From contig NZ_LT906483.1 in NCBI RefSeq assembly GCF_900187065.1, forward strand, positions 1,674,001 to 1,738,000: a DNA stretch of 64,000 nucleotides, read 5' to 3'. Source of the DNA: Mycolicibacterium thermoresistibile (lineage in GTDB: Bacteria; Actinomycetota; Actinomycetes; Mycobacteriales; Mycobacteriaceae). Below the pieces are notes generated by a model that had not been told where the DNA came from, did no database searches, and saw nothing but the letters and a program-made list of their open reading frames with translations. Positions 18,292 through 27,593 of this stretch are shown here, one piece after another. The number at the start of each line of letters is the position of its first letter. Position 1 is the first letter of the stretch. The position numbers and the translations under genes were made by a program.

Positions 18292-18990
18292 TCACCTTCC
18301 GAACCGCGGCATCTCGGAGAACTCCGGCGCGTCGGTGAGGCAGAACTTCCACTTGCCGCCTTCTTTGCGGAAGTGCATGGTGCTCGCCACTCCCTTGACG
18401 CTGGCGCGGGCCGTGGCCTTGTCGCCGTTCACCCGGATGTCGGAGATCTCCGGGACGTCGGTCGCCGGGCCGGCGGTGGACGGCAGGTCGAGCCCGCCGA
18501 GGTCGAAGGAGTCGAACAGTTCGCGGTCGCCCGCGCAGAAGTACTCCCGCAGCAGGCCGGACGTGTCGGTGGACTCGGATGCGGCGAGGCTGTCGATCAT
18601 CGCCCGGATCGCCGCCTCTTCGCTGTTGCCGAGGGCGCCGGCCGCGCGGTTCGCGGGGCCGCTGCCCGATTTCGACGTCACCGCGATCACCAACACCAGG
18701 ACGATCACCACGGCGGCAGCGGCCGCACCGCCGATGAGCAGCCATTTCCCCGGCCCGCGCGACGGGGGCGGGGGATATCCGAAGCCCGGCGGCGGGCCGC
18801 CCCATTGACCCGGCGGCGGGCCGTAGGGACCGGGCGGGGGAGCACCGTGCGGGCCGCCCCATTGACCCGGCGGCGGGCCGCCCCATTGACCCGGCGGCGG
18901 GCCGCCCCATTGACCCGGCGGAGCGCCGTACGGCTGGGGCGGCGGGGTTCCCGGCGGTTGCTGCGGCGGCATCGGGGGATGGTTGGTCAT
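18292..18990 (-). CDS. Pro/Gly-rich single-pass membrane protein with DUF4878-like exterior domain
   Basis: A 232-residue protein in three parts: a cytoplasmic Pro/Gly/Gln-rich N-terminus (~1-80) containing repeated PPGQWGGP units, one membrane helix (~82-106), and an extracytoplasmic domain (~107-232). The outer domain (AIRAMIDSLAASE...YFCAGDRELFDSF...VNGDKATARASVKG...FRKEGGKWKFCL) has the alpha+beta pattern of small lumazine-binding/NTF2-like domains such as DUF4878 and two cysteines that could form a disulfide. Function unknown. Proline-rich cytoplasmic tails of this type are frequent in mycobacterial membrane proteins. A GAGGAG ribosome-binding site lies 12 bases before the ATG on the minus strand. 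Confidence 0.75.
   Translation of the reverse strand: MTNHPPMPPQQPPGTPPPQPYGAPPGQWGGPPPGQWGGPPPGQWGGPHGAPPPGPYGPPPGQWGGPPPGFGYPPPPSRGPGKWLLIGGAAAAAVVIVLVLVIAVTSKSGSGPANRAAGALGNSEEAAIRAMIDSLAASESTDTSGLLREYFCAGDRELFDSFDLGGLDLPSTAGPATDVPEISDIRVNGDKATARASVKGVASTMHFRKEGGKWKFCLTDAPEFSEMPRFGR
18794..18921. repeat. In-frame DNA repeats encoding PPGQWGGP
   Basis: A unit of about 24-27 bases containing GCCCCATTGACCCGGCGG recurs four times (beginning near 18798, 18855, 18879 and 18903) inside the membrane-protein gene, with one 30-base interruption. The copies are almost identical, so the number of units could vary between strains. Confidence 0.8.
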
Positions 18991-19118
18991 GGTGCTTCAG
19001 CTCCTCACGCCGGCTGTGTCGCACCGTAACATCCGGCGTGCGGCATCTGGTGACCGAGAACACCCTCGGCCATCGGTCGTGGTGCGCTCGCAGCGGGCAC
19101 ACGCTGTAAAAATGAGCC

Positions 19119-19535
19119 ATGACCGAACTGTGGGTTGAGCGGACGGGAGCGCGGCGTTACACCGGCCGCAGCAGCCGGGGAGCCGAGGTGCTCATCGGCT
19201 CCGAGGATGTCGAGGGCGTGTTCACGCCCGGTGAGCTGCTCAAGATCGCGCTGGCGGCGTGCAGCGGCATGGCCAGCGATCAGCCGTTGCGGCGCAGGCT
19301 GGGGGACGACTATCCGGCCACCATCCGGGTCTCCGGCGCCGCGGACCGCGAACAGGAGCGCTACCCACTGCTGGAGGAGAAGCTGGAGCTGGATCTGTCC
19401 GGGCTGTCCGAACAGGAGCGGGACCGTGTGCTCACGGTGGTGCAGCGGGCCATCGATCAGGTCTGCACCGTGGGCCGCACGCTGCAGTCCGGCACCAAGG
19501 TGGACTTCGAGGTGGTCGACGTTGGACGCGACTGA
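19119..19535 (+). CDS. OsmC-family peroxiredoxin-like protein
   Basis: A 138-residue OsmC/Ohr-type protein. The two family cysteines are present at about residue 48 (ALAACSGM) and 115 (QVCTVGRTL), so it probably reduces organic peroxides. The position next to acyP and smc agrees with M. tuberculosis. A TGTAAAAAT stretch ends 5 bases before ATG 19119, another possible leaderless promoter. The final 14 bases overlap the proposed acyP start. Confidence 0.9.
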   Translation: MTELWVERTGARRYTGRSSRGAEVLIGSEDVEGVFTPGELLKIALAACSGMASDQPLRRRLGDDYPATIRVSGAADREQERYPLLEEKLELDLSGLSEQERDRVLTVVQRAIDQVCTVGRTLQSGTKVDFEVVDVGRD

Positions 19536-19821
19536 CCGGCGTGACGAGCCCGAGGTGCGGCTGACCGCGTGGGTGCACGGGCACGTCCAGGGTGTCGGTT
19601 TCCGCTGGTGGACCCGGTCGCGGGCGCTCGAGCTCGGCCTGACCGGTTATGCCGCCAACAAACCCGACGGCCGGGTGCAGGTCGTCGCGCAGGGGCCGCG
19701 GTCCGCCTGCGAACAACTGCTGGCGTTGTTGCGCGGCGGGCAGACACCCGGACGGGTGGACACCGTGGTCGCCGACTGGACCGAACCCGGCGACCCGATC
19801 GACGGGTTCACCGAGCGATGA
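19522..19821 (+). CDS. acyP: Acylphosphatase
   Basis: A small acylphosphatase that hydrolyses carboxyl-phosphate bonds. The signature VHGHVQGVGFRWW carries the phosphate-binding Arg, and GYAANKPDGRVQV carries the catalytic Asn. TTG 19522 gives 99 residues and overlaps the OsmC gene by 14 bases; GTG 19555 would give 88 residues and start directly at the conserved VRLTAWVHG. The family's usual length (~90-95) does not decide between them. The much longer open frame back to 19135 is a shadow of the OsmC gene. Confidence 0.88.
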   Translation: MDATDRRDEPEVRLTAWVHGHVQGVGFRWWTRSRALELGLTGYAANKPDGRVQVVAQGPRSACEQLLALLRGGQTPGRVDTVVADWTEPGDPIDGFTER

Positions 19822-19833
19822 CCGCCGCGGCGG

Positions 19834-19839
19834 TAGGGT
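19834..19839 (+). promoter_or_regulatory. -10 element (TAGGGT) before smc
   Basis: TAGGGT ends 8 bases before GTG 19848, suggesting an almost leaderless smc transcript. It begins 12 bases after the acyP stop. Confidence 0.5.
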
Positions 19840-19847
19840 AAAACGTC

Positions 19848-22800
19848 GTGTACCTCAAGAGTCTGACGCTGAAGGGGTTCAAATCCTTCGCCTCGCCGAC
19901 GACTCTGCGTTTCGAGCCCGGGATCACCTGCGTCGTCGGTCCCAACGGATCGGGCAAATCCAACGTCGTCGACGCGCTCACCTGGGTGATGGGTGAGCAG
20001 GGCGCCAAGACTCTGCGCGGCGGCAAGATGGAGGACGTCATCTTCGCCGGGACCTCGTCGCGTGCGCCGCTGGGCCGCGCCGAGGTGACGCTCACCATCG
20101 ACAACTCCGACAACTCACTGCCCATCGAATACTCCGAGGTGTCGATCACCCGGCGCATGTTCCGAGACGGCGGCAGCGAATACGAGATCAACGGCAGCAG
20201 TTGCCGGCTGATGGACATCCAGGAACTGCTCAGCGACTCCGGTATCGGCCGGGAGATGCACGTCATCGTCGGGCAGGGCAAACTCGCCGAGATCCTCGAG
20301 TCCCGCCCGGAGGACCGCCGCGCGTTCATCGAGGAGGCCGCCGGTGTGCTCAAACACCGCAAACGCAAGGAGAAGGCGGTCCGCAAACTCGAGGCGATGT
20401 CGGCCAACCTGGCCCGTCTCACCGATCTGACCACCGAACTGCGCCGCCAGCTCAAACCGTTGGGCCGGCAGGCCGAGGTGGCACGGCGGGCCCAGACCAT
20501 CCAGGCCGATCTGCGGGACGCCCGGCTGCGGCTGGCCGCCGACGATCTGGTGACCCGTAAGGCCGAGTTCGACAACACCAACGCCGCCGAGGCGACGCTG
20601 CGGCGTGAACACGACGAGGTCAGCGAACGGCTGGCGGTCGCGACCGCGGAACTGCAGGCGCAGGAGGCGGCGGTGGCGCGGCTGACCGAACGCGCGGAAC
20701 TGGCCCAGCAGACCTGGTTCCGGCTGTCCGCCCTGGCCGAACGGGTGGGCGCGACCGTGCGGATCGCCACCGAGCGCGCCCAGCATCTGGACACCGAACC
20801 GGAGATCTCCACCGGCCCCGACCCCGATGAGTTGGAGGCCGAGGCCGACGAGATGGCGGCTCGCGAGGCGCAGCTGCAGGCCGAGCTGGCCGAGTCGCGG
20901 GAACAACTGGAAGCGGCCCGCGCCGAGCTGGCCGAACGCGAGCACGCGGCCGCGGAGGCCGAACGGGCCCATCTGGCCGCCGCGCGCGCGGAAGCCGACC
21001 GCCGCGAGGGGGTGGCCCGGCTGGCCGGGCAGGTCGACACCATGCGCACCCGGGTGGAGTCCATCGACGAGACGGTGGCCCGGTTGTCGGTGAGCATCGA
21101 GGAGGCCGCCGCCCGCGTGGAGCAGGCCCAGGCCGAATTCGAGACGGTGCAGGCCCGGGTCGGTGAGCTCGACGCCGGCGAGGTGGGGCTGGACGAACAC
21201 CACGAACGCACCGTGGCCGCACTGCGGTTGGCCGATGAGCGGGTCACCGAGCTACAGGCCGCCGAACGCAGTGCCGAACGCCAGGTGGCGTCGCTGCGGG
21301 CGCGCATCGAAGCGCTGTCGGTCGGGCTGGAACGCAAGGACGGTGCCGCGTGGCTGTTGGAGAACCTCGGTGACGCAGGACTTTTCGGGTCAGTCGCCAA
21401 CCTGATCCGGGTCCGTGAGGGCTATCAGGCCGCCATCGCCGCGGTGCTGGGCGCGGCCGCGGACGCGGTGGCGGCGGAGGACTTCGGCGCCGCCCGTGCG
21501 GCCGTTGCCGCACTGAAGGAATCCGACAGCGGGCGGGCGGCGATCGTGTTGGGCCACTGGTCCGGTGCGGTGCCGCCGATCGAGGCTGCTCTGCCCCGCG
21601 GCGCGGTGTGGGCGGTCGACCTCGTCGAGGTGCCGGACCGGATCCTTGGCGCGATCACCGCCATGCTGCACGGCGTCGTGGTCGTCGATGATCTGACGAC
21701 CGGCCTGGATCTGGTGACGGCGCAACCGCAATTGCGGGCCGTCACCGTCGACGGGGATCTGGTCGGAGCGGGATGGATCGCCGGAGGTTCCGACCGCAAA
21801 CCCTCCACGCTGGAGATCGCCGCCGAGATCGACAAGGCCCGGGCCGAACTCGAAGCAGCCGAGAAGCAGGTCGGCGAATTGAGCGCGGCGCTGTCCGGGG
21901 CGCTGGCCGAGCAGCAGGCCCGCCAGGACGCCGCCGAACAGGCGTTGGCCGCGCTCAACGAGTCCGACGCGGCTATCTCGGCGATCTACGAGACGCTGGG
22001 CCGGCTGGGCCAGGACGTCCGCGCCGCACAGAACGAGTATCAGCGGTTGACCAGACAGCGGGATGAGTTGGAGGCCAACCGCACCCGCACCGTCGAGGAG
22101 CTCGCCGAACTCGAAGAGCGGCTGCGTAACGCCGAGCAGGAACCGATCTTCGACGTCGAGCCGGTCGACCGGCAGGCGTCCCAGGCGGCCGCGGAGGCGG
22201 CGCGAGCGGTCGAGGTGGAGGCCCGGCTGGCCGTTCGCACCGCCGAGGAACGGGCCAACGCCGTTCGCGGACGGGCGGATTCGTTGCGGCGGGCGGCCGC
22301 GGCGGAACGCGAGGCCCGGGAGCGGGCGCGGCGGGCCCGGGAGGCGCGGGCACATGCCGCGGCGGTGGCCGCGGCGGTCGCAGAATCCGGCCGGCTGGTC
22401 GCCCAGCGGCTCGGCGCGGTGGTCGCGGTCGCCGCACGCACCCGTGACGAGCTGGCCGCCGAACGGCAGCAGCGGGCGGAGGCGCTGGCCCGGGTCCGCG
22501 AAGAGGTCAACGAACTGGGGGCGCGGATCACTGCGCTGACCGATGCGCTGCACCGCGACGAGGTCGCCAAGGCGCAGGCCGCGATGCGCATCGAACAGCT
22601 CGAAACCCAGGTGCTCGAACAGTTCGGGATGTCGGCCGACGATCTGATCGCCGAGTACGGCCCGCACGTGCCGCTGCCGCCCACCGAACTGGAGATGGCC
22701 GAGTACGAACAGGCCCTCGAGCGCGGTGAACAGGTCACCAAACCGGCGCCGATGCCCTACGACAGGGCCACCCAGGAGCGGCGGGCCAAACGCGCCGAAC

Positions 22801-23435
22801 GGGAACTGGCCGAACTGGGCCGGGTGAACCCGCTGGCGCTCGAGGAGTTCGCCGCGCTGGAGGAGCGCTACAACTTCCTGTCCACCCAACTCGAGGACGT
22901 CAAGGCGGCGCGCAAGGACCTGCTCGACGTCATCGCCGACGTCGACCAGCGGATCCTGCAGTTGTTCGCCGAGGCCTACACCGATGTGGAGCGGGAGTTC
23001 CGCGAGGTGTTCGCCACCCTGTTCCCGGGTGGCGAGGGTCGGTTGTTGCTCACTGACCCGAACGACATGCTGACCACCGGGGTCGAGGTGGAGGCGCGTC
23101 CGCCCGGCAAGAAGATCAAACGGCTGTCGCTGCTGTCGGGTGGGGAGAAGTCGCTGACCGCGGTGGCGATGCTGGTCGCGATCTTCCGCGCCCGACCGTC
23201 ACCGTTCTACGTGATGGACGAGGTGGAGGCTGCGCTCGACGACGTCAACCTGCGCCGGCTGATCTCGTTGTTCGAACAGCTGCGGGAACGCTCACAGCTG
23301 ATCGTCATCACCCACCAGAAACCGACCATGGAAGTCGCCGACGCGCTGTACGGGGTGACCATGCGCGACGATGGCATCACCACGGTGATTTCCCAGCGGT
23401 TGCGGGGGCAGGAGTTGGTGGCCCAGCCGGGGTAG
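19848..23435 (+). CDS. smc: Chromosome partition protein Smc
   Basis: Smc (1195 residues) is the ATPase core of the bacterial condensin that organises the chromosome with ScpA/ScpB. The N-terminal head carries Walker [10 protein letters not shown] (~32-40); long coiled coils flank a hinge (~500-660, [20 protein letters not shown]...); the C-terminal head carries the ABC signature [10 protein letters not shown] (~1096) and Walker [13 protein letters not shown] (~1120). GTG 19848 begins the conserved [14 protein letters not shown]. In M. tuberculosis ftsY follows smc directly; here 22.9 kb of accessory DNA lies in between. Confidence 0.98.
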   Translation: MYLKSLTLKGFKSFASPTTLRFEPGITCVVGPNGSGKSNVVDALTWVMGEQGAKTLRGGKMEDVIFAGTSSRAPLGRAEVTLTIDNSDNSLPIEYSEVSITRRMFRDGGSEYEINGSSCRLMDIQELLSDSGIGREMHVIVGQGKLAEILESRPEDRRAFIEEAAGVLKHRKRKEKAVRKLEAMSANLARLTDLTTELRRQLKPLGRQAEVARRAQTIQADLRDARLRLAADDLVTRKAEFDNTNAAEATLRREHDEVSERLAVATAELQAQEAAVARLTERAELAQQTWFRLSALAERVGATVRIATERAQHLDTEPEISTGPDPDELEAEADEMAAREAQLQAELAESREQLEAARAELAEREHAAAEAERAHLAAARAEADRREGVARLAGQVDTMRTRVESIDETVARLSVSIEEAAARVEQAQAEFETVQARVGELDAGEVGLDEHHERTVAALRLADERVTELQAAERSAERQVASLRARIEALSVGLERKDGAAWLLENLGDAGLFGSVANLIRVREGYQAAIAAVLGAAADAVAAEDFGAARAAVAALKESDSGRAAIVLGHWSGAVPPIEAALPRGAVWAVDLVEVPDRILGAITAMLHGVVVVDDLTTGLDLVTAQPQLRAVTVDGDLVGAGWIAGGSDRKPSTLEIAAEIDKARAELEAAEKQVGELSAALSGALAEQQARQDAAEQALAALNESDAAISAIYETLGRLGQDVRAAQNEYQRLTRQRDELEANRTRTVEELAELEERLRNAEQEPIFDVEPVDRQASQAAAEAARAVEVEARLAVRTAEERANAVRGRADSLRRAAAAEREARERARRAREARAHAAAVAAAVAESGRLVAQRLGAVVAVAARTRDELAAERQQRAEALARVREEVNELGARITALTDALHRDEVAKAQAAMRIEQLETQVLEQFGMSADDLIAEYGPHVPLPPTELEMAEYEQALERGEQVTKPAPMPYDRATQERRAKRAERELAELGRVNPLALEEFAALEERYNFLSTQLEDVKAARKDLLDVIADVDQRILQLFAEAYTDVEREFREVFATLFPGGEGRLLLTDPNDMLTTGVEVEARPPGKKIKRLSLLSGGEKSLTAVAMLVAIFRARPSPFYVMDEVEAALDDVNLRRLISLFEQLRERSQLIVITHQKPTMEVADALYGVTMRDDGITTVISQRLRGQELVAQPG

Positions 23436-23650
23436 GGGGTGTCGGCGTCATGTCGGGTTCTCGGCAAAGCGAATTTGGCGCCGTGGGATGGGTTGCTGCT
23501 CGGGTAGCATTCTGCGCGTGAGCTACGGGGTGGTGTCCAGCGGGGCGGACTGGCATTTTGCGTCGCGGCCGAGCGCAGGTAAGGACGGTGTCCGCTGGTT
23601 GATGCCATCAGCGCGGTTTGACTGCGGTACTCGGCGGGATGGGGTGAGTG
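23436..23650. other. Gap between smc and the accessory island
   Basis: 215 bases without a gene. A GGGTAGCATTCTGCG stretch near 23498-23512 could be a -10 region (TAGCAT), but no matching -35 is clear. Base composition begins to fall here compared with smc, so this is probably the left junction of the island. No tRNA, direct repeat or integrase is visible. Confidence 0.4.
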
Positions 23651-24445
23651 ATGGCTGAGGAGCTGCGCGTCGATACCGAGTTGGTGAGCGCCGCGGGCGG
23701 ACGAATCAAAGGACTAGCTGAAGCGATTCCGGCGCCACCTGACGTTTCTGCGCCGGGAGGCGAAGATGCGTTGTCGGCTGCCATCGCAAAGAGGATGTCT
23801 GAGGTGGTCGACCCAGTGATCGATGCGCTTCCGACGACGAAAGAAGAGCTCAAACAGTTTGCTCAGAACGTTGTGAATGCCGCCGATAAGTACGATGCGA
23901 CGGATCGGCAGATCGCTGAAGAGATCCTGAAACGGATTGGTGCGTTCGATGAGCCGCCGGCTCACGGCGGAGGTATGCCCACCGGAGGTTCGCCGACGGC
24001 GGCCAGCACTTCCACGGCGGCGGGAGTGGGGGCATCTGCGGGCGGGATGGCCGGCGCTTCGCTCGGTGGCTCGGCCGGTCCGGTCGGCGGATTCGAACAG
24101 ATGATGAATATGCCGATGCAAATGGCTCAGCAGGCCGCCCAGATGCCGATGCAGATGGCGGGCACAGTTGGTCAGGTACCGCAGCAACTAGCGCAGGGTG
24201 CGCAGGGCGCGATGGAGCAAGTGACTCAGTTCTCAGGACCGGCGGCAGGCGACCGGCATGGTCACGAAGACGATCGGTCCGTCGATGGCGCGGAATCGGG
24301 CAACCCTCCACCTGAGCCGGAACCGCAGGGGCCATCGGCCGTTACTGAACAGCCAGAAGGGGATGACGACAGCGGACAACGCGCGCCGGTGGAGTCACCT
24401 TCTGGTTTCGGTAGGGCTCAATCGAATTCGGAGTTAGTTCTGTGA
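23651..24445 (+). CDS. EspC-like type VII (ESX) secretion cargo
   Basis: A 264-residue protein whose first ~100 residues form two predicted helices of the EspC type (LRVDTELVSAAGGRIKGLAEA...KQFAQNVVNAADKYDATDRQIAEEI). The C-terminal secretion motif YxxxD/E is present as YDATD (Tyr81-Asp85). The rest is a Gly/Ala/Met/Gln-rich low-complexity tail with MPMQMAQQAAQMPMQMAG repeats and an acidic Pro-rich end. EspC partners of EspA/EspE-type substrates are secreted by ESX systems (established); pairing with the EspA-like protein at 46188-44803 is inference. ATG 23651 follows a GTG in the same frame at 23648. GC content is lower than in smc. Confidence 0.72.
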   Translation: MAEELRVDTELVSAAGGRIKGLAEAIPAPPDVSAPGGEDALSAAIAKRMSEVVDPVIDALPTTKEELKQFAQNVVNAADKYDATDRQIAEEILKRIGAFDEPPAHGGGMPTGGSPTAASTSTAAGVGASAGGMAGASLGGSAGPVGGFEQMMNMPMQMAQQAAQMPMQMAGTVGQVPQQLAQGAQGAMEQVTQFSGPAAGDRHGHEDDRSVDGAESGNPPPEPEPQGPSAVTEQPEGDDDSGQRAPVESPSGFGRAQSNSELVL

Positions 24446-24488
24446 CGGTCCTCAGCGTGGAGAACATTGAAAGGTTGGGATCTGGTCG

Positions 24489-25622
24489 ATGACGTTGCCG
24501 CCGTCGAATAATCCGCCGCCCCCGCACGGCGGGGTTCCGTATCCGCCGCACCAGCCGGGCGGGCACGACGGTCCGCAGTACGGGGGGTGGCAGCAGCATC
24601 AACCGTTGCAGTGGTCCGGTGGGATACCGCCGAAGAAGCGCGGTAACGGCTGGAAGTGGGCGCTGGGCGGGGTGGCGTTGCTGGCCGTTATCGCGGTGAC
24701 GGCGGTGGTGTCGGTGTCGATCGCCAGCGGCGGGGACGACTCGCCGGCGGCCCTGCCAGGCGGTGGTGATTCTGAATACGCGAGCGCCAACGACACCGGG
24801 CCGGTGAACATCATCACCGAGGACCCGACGTGCGCAGCGTGGATACCGATAAATAACAAGCTCGCGAGGATCCAACAGAATGGTTGGCATGATCGCGACC
24901 GGTCGATTCCCGCCGAGACTTGGACTTCCAGGCAACGTGCTCAATATGAAGAAGTCGCAGAAGCGATGCGCGATGCCGCCGATCAAGTTTCTAAACTTAT
25001 GAAAGTTACGCCGAACCGAGCTATGCGTTTACTTTACGAGCAGTTTATTGCTTATGCGCGCGCTTACAGTAACGCTGTGCCGGACTATGAGCCAGCAGAC
25101 AATTTTCTTGTCGGGGTAGTAGGGGCAGTCTCTTCTGCTCTTGTGCGAGTGTGTTTATCGATTGAATATGGTGCTGCGCCAGCACGCGCACCTTTCGTTG
25201 CAGCCCTTTCGCCATCCTTGTTAACTGACAAAGTCGCAGCGGCAGCACCTCCGCAACCTTTTCTCGGCAATGGCGATCCGACCTGTTCGGACTGGTACGC
25301 GCTCCTGGCTCAATTCCGCGAGGATACTGTTGCGTGGCAGAACCTTGATGCAGAAATTCCAGCCAATGAATGGAGTCAGGAGCAGCGCAAAACTATCGAT
25401 GACATTGGGCCTGTGATGAAAGAGTTCGCTAATGATATCGAAGAACTTGGTCGTCGTAGCTCGAATGCAACGCTCCAAGATCTCGCACTGCTCGCAGCGC
25501 AATATCGCCGAGCATACGTTGAATCGCTTCCGACATATACATCGGTAGATTCCTATCTTTCGGGCGCTTCGGCGGGTATCACTTCCGCGATTATTGATGG
25601 TTGTAGGGCCGCTGAAGCGTGA
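24489..25622 (+). CDS. Pro-rich membrane protein with duplicated extracytoplasmic domain
   Basis: A 377-residue protein with a Pro/His/Gly-rich cytoplasmic N-terminus (~1-48), one transmembrane helix (~57-78) and two tandem homologous outer domains (~112-225 and ~263-375). Each domain opens with DPTC, continues with W..(L)DxxIPAxxW(T/S)xxQR and a second conserved patch (AYxxxxPxYxxxDxxL), and closes with another Cys; the Cys spacings (115-222 and 266-372) are nearly equal, suggesting one disulfide per domain. Function unknown, though mycobacterial proteins of this form occur near ESX cargo genes as far as I recall. DNA from about 24840 onward is clearly less GC-rich than the N-terminal part. 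The next gene begins 3 bases after the stop. Confidence 0.7.
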   Translation: MTLPPSNNPPPPHGGVPYPPHQPGGHDGPQYGGWQQHQPLQWSGGIPPKKRGNGWKWALGGVALLAVIAVTAVVSVSIASGGDDSPAALPGGGDSEYASANDTGPVNIITEDPTCAAWIPINNKLARIQQNGWHDRDRSIPAETWTSRQRAQYEEVAEAMRDAADQVSKLMKVTPNRAMRLLYEQFIAYARAYSNAVPDYEPADNFLVGVVGAVSSALVRVCLSIEYGAAPARAPFVAALSPSLLTDKVAAAAPPQPFLGNGDPTCSDWYALLAQFREDTVAWQNLDAEIPANEWSQEQRKTIDDIGPVMKEFANDIEELGRRSSNATLQDLALLAAQYRRAYVESLPTYTSVDSYLSGASAGITSAIIDGCRAAEA

Positions 25623-25625
25623 CCC

Positions 25626-25771
25626 ATGGCGATATCGAGACCGAATGATCCGTATGGAATGACAGATGCTCCTGCATGGGTCGACACTGATGAAGATGTC
25701 TTGCGTACATATGCGGCGGCCTTCTCCACGGTCCTAGAGAAAGTGGAGGCTCAGGAAGAAAAAGCTAAAGG
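25626..25771 (+). pseudogene. Small island gene, 5' part, split by the composite transposon
   Basis: An ATG 3 bases after the previous stop opens a frame of 48 codons (MAISRPNDPYGMTDAPAWVD..., ending EAQEEKAK) before the ISL3 left end at 25772. It then runs 5 codons into the element and stops (25790). Joining its last two bases (GG) to 44124 continues the frame as K-G-L-Y-K-E-D-R-P-W to a stop at 44226, giving an 82-residue protein. I do not recognise the family. It is acidic and helical at the front and basic at the rear. Being third in the island's rightward cluster, it probably belonged to the same secretion-related operon. Confidence 0.6.
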
Positions 25772-27232
25772 GGCTCTTCCGAGTTGGTAGGGGTCTGGTG
25801 TGACCGATTCGGATCGTGTCGGTGACTGATTGAGGGCTCGCGCCCTTGTCAACTGGGTGTTCTTGACGCATCCAGAAGCAAAGGCGCGAGCTTGCCCCAG
25901 ACTAGTGGTTCCCTGCTGCTTGGACTCGACGGTGTCGTCGTGGAGTCTGTGCATGTCGACCTCGACCGAACCCGCACCATCTATGTCCGCACCGCCGAGC
26001 AGTGGGGCGGCGTGTGTCCTGGATGCATGGTCCGGTCAGCTCGCTCGAAGGGCTGGGTGAGCACTCGGCCCCGCGATATCAAGATCGGGCCGGACATTCC
26101 CCGGATCGTATGGCGGAAACGAAAGTGGGTGTGCGCCAACATGTGTTGTGACCGCAAGTCATTCACAGAGTCGGTGCCGTCGATCCCGCCGCGAGCACGG
26201 GTGACGGTGCGGGCCAAGCGCGAGATGGCCTCGGCGGTGCTTGACGATGACCGCTCGGTCAAGGCGGTCGCCGCCGCGTACGGCTGCACCTGGAACACCT
26301 GTCACGACGCGGTCATCGCCACGGCGGACCCGGTGCTGGCCGGCGAACCCGAAGCCGTGAGCGTGCTGGGAATCGACGAGACCCGTCGCGGCAAGGCCAA
26401 ATGGGAGACCTGCTCGCAGACCGGTACCCGATCCTGGGTGGACCGCTTCGACACCGGGCTGGTCGATATCACCGGCACGGGCGGGTTGTTGGTGCAGGTC
26501 AACGGCCGTGCGGCCAAACCGGTGACCGACTGGCTGGATCAGCGTGATCCCGGCTGGAAGGCCACCATCGAGTTCGTCGCGATCGACATGTCGGTCACCT
26601 ACGCCAACGCTGCGCGCCAAGCGTTGCCGCACGCGAAGCTGATCGTCGATCGGTTTCATCTGGTCAAGCGGGCCAACGAAATGGTCGATGAGGTCCGGCG
26701 CCGCACTACCCAAGCCCACCGTTTGCGCCGCGGACGCAAAAGCGACCCCGAATGGATCAACCGGCGCCGGCTGCTGCGCGCCGCTGAGCGATTGACCGAT
26801 GAGCAACGCCACAAGCTGTTCGTGAAACTGACCTCAGCGGACCCCAATGGCGACATCGCCGCCGCCTGGATCGCCAAAGAGCTCCTACGAGATGTGTTGG
26901 TCTGCACCGCCCGTGGCGGATTGACCTACGAGATCCGCGATGCGCTGTACCGGTTCTACACGTTCTGCGCCGCCTGCTCGGTGCCCGAGATCAGCAAGCT
27001 TGCCCGCACCATCTCAGCATGGCAGGAGCCGATGATCCTGGCCATCCAGACCGGACTGTCCAACGCCCGCAGCGAAGGCTACAACCGCATCATCAAACAC
27101 GTCGGCCGCATCGCCTTCGGATTCCGCAACCCAGAAAACCAACGCCGCCGAGTACGGTGGGCCTGCACCCGCCAATCCCGGCGGACGCCACCCAGCACCA
27201 AGCAGGTACGCCCCTGCTAACTCGGAAGAGCC
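25772..27232 (+). mobile_element. ISL3-family insertion sequence, copy A (intact)
   Basis: A complete 1461-bp element. Its ends are inverted repeats beginning GGCTCTTCCGAGTT, the GGCTCTTC start being typical of ISL3-family elements; the right end reads AACTCGGAAGAGCC. It carries one transposase gene ending 12 bases before the right end. Near the left end GGGCTCGCGCC (25836 region) can pair with GGCGCGAGC (25882 region) in a hairpin before the transposase. Flanking 8-mers GCTAAAGG and CCGATACC do not match. Confidence 0.9.
25892..27220 (+). CDS. tnpA: ISL3-family transposase (copy A)
   Basis: A 442-residue ISL3-type transposase. It has an N-terminal zinc-binding region (CPGCMVRSARSKGW...CANMCCDRKSF), a helix-turn-helix around residues 105-145, and a DDE domain beginning VLGIDETRRGKAKW with the second Asp in IEFVAIDMSVTYANA and a conserved DRFHLVKRANEMVD segment; the C-terminal part SNARSEGYNRIIKHVGRIAFGFRN is the characteristic ISL3 ending. 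TTG 25892 opens the longest frame; a later start is possible. The frame is complete, so this copy could supply transposase to copy B and to the whole block. Confidence 0.9.
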   Translation: MPQTSGSLLLGLDGVVVESVHVDLDRTRTIYVRTAEQWGGVCPGCMVRSARSKGWVSTRPRDIKIGPDIPRIVWRKRKWVCANMCCDRKSFTESVPSIPPRARVTVRAKREMASAVLDDDRSVKAVAAAYGCTWNTCHDAVIATADPVLAGEPEAVSVLGIDETRRGKAKWETCSQTGTRSWVDRFDTGLVDITGTGGLLVQVNGRAAKPVTDWLDQRDPGWKATIEFVAIDMSVTYANAARQALPHAKLIVDRFHLVKRANEMVDEVRRRTTQAHRLRRGRKSDPEWINRRRLLRAAERLTDEQRHKLFVKLTSADPNGDIAAAWIAKELLRDVLVCTARGGLTYEIRDALYRFYTFCAACSVPEISKLARTISAWQEPMILAIQTGLSNARSEGYNRIIKHVGRIAFGFRNPENQRRRVRWACTRQSRRTPPSTKQVRPC

Positions 27233-27373
27233 CCGATACCGCCATGCCGGCCTCCGCCTGCTTGATGAACCCGATGATCTGTTCCGTGGTGAATCGACTC
27301 TTGCGCATGTCCGTCCTCTCTGGGTGACGGACTCTACCTAGCTTCGAGTGGTACGGCTTGAGGGGGGCAGGTC
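27233..27373 (-). pseudogene. IS3-family (IS407-like) orfA remnant
   Basis: On the minus strand from 27308 the sequence reads MRKSRFTTEQIIGFIKQAEAGMA, the N-terminus of IS3-family OrfA proteins, and is cut by the ISL3 right end at 27233. Upstream of it lies a ribosome-binding site (GAGAGGACGGAC) and what appears to be the element's terminus (TGACCTGCCCCCTC, at about 27373). Only about 140 bases survive. It shows that an IS3 element was present in the donor DNA before ISL3 copy A arrived next to it. Confidence 0.75.
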
Positions 27374-27463
27374 ACGAGGGCTCAGCTCAATCAAGGCGGC
27401 AACGTCTAACAGCACTTCGTCAATCGCATCGGCCTGCAGGAAAGGATTTACGAGCTGATTCAT
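27374..27463 (-). pseudogene. 5' end of a truncated gene, cut by the IS3 element
   Basis: ATG 27463 (minus strand) has an excellent AAGGAG ribosome-binding site 7 bases upstream and opens a frame reading MNQLVNPFLQADAIDEVLL then DVAALIELSPRD, after which the IS3 terminus begins. About 30 codons of a real gene therefore survive. The sequence faintly recalls the N-termini of some proteobacterial CD-NTase-type nucleotidyltransferases of anti-phage islands, but 30 residues remembered without a search cannot establish that. It is divergent from the HTH and mod genes. Confidence 0.5.
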
Positions 27464-27593
27464 CGGATCGCTCCTTATTACGAGGGCGCTAGCTAGGGAG
27501 AACACACCATGACATTGCCAAATGTTGACTACGTTAGCCACCTGCCCCATTCTTTGCTAAATCATGCCATACTTTGCCAATTTGGAGACGACC

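Noticed and set aside
25626..25790. The small ORF as a complete 54-residue WXG100-like protein
   Set aside because: It has no WxG motif, and its last five codons come from the ISL3 end; it is a truncated gene.
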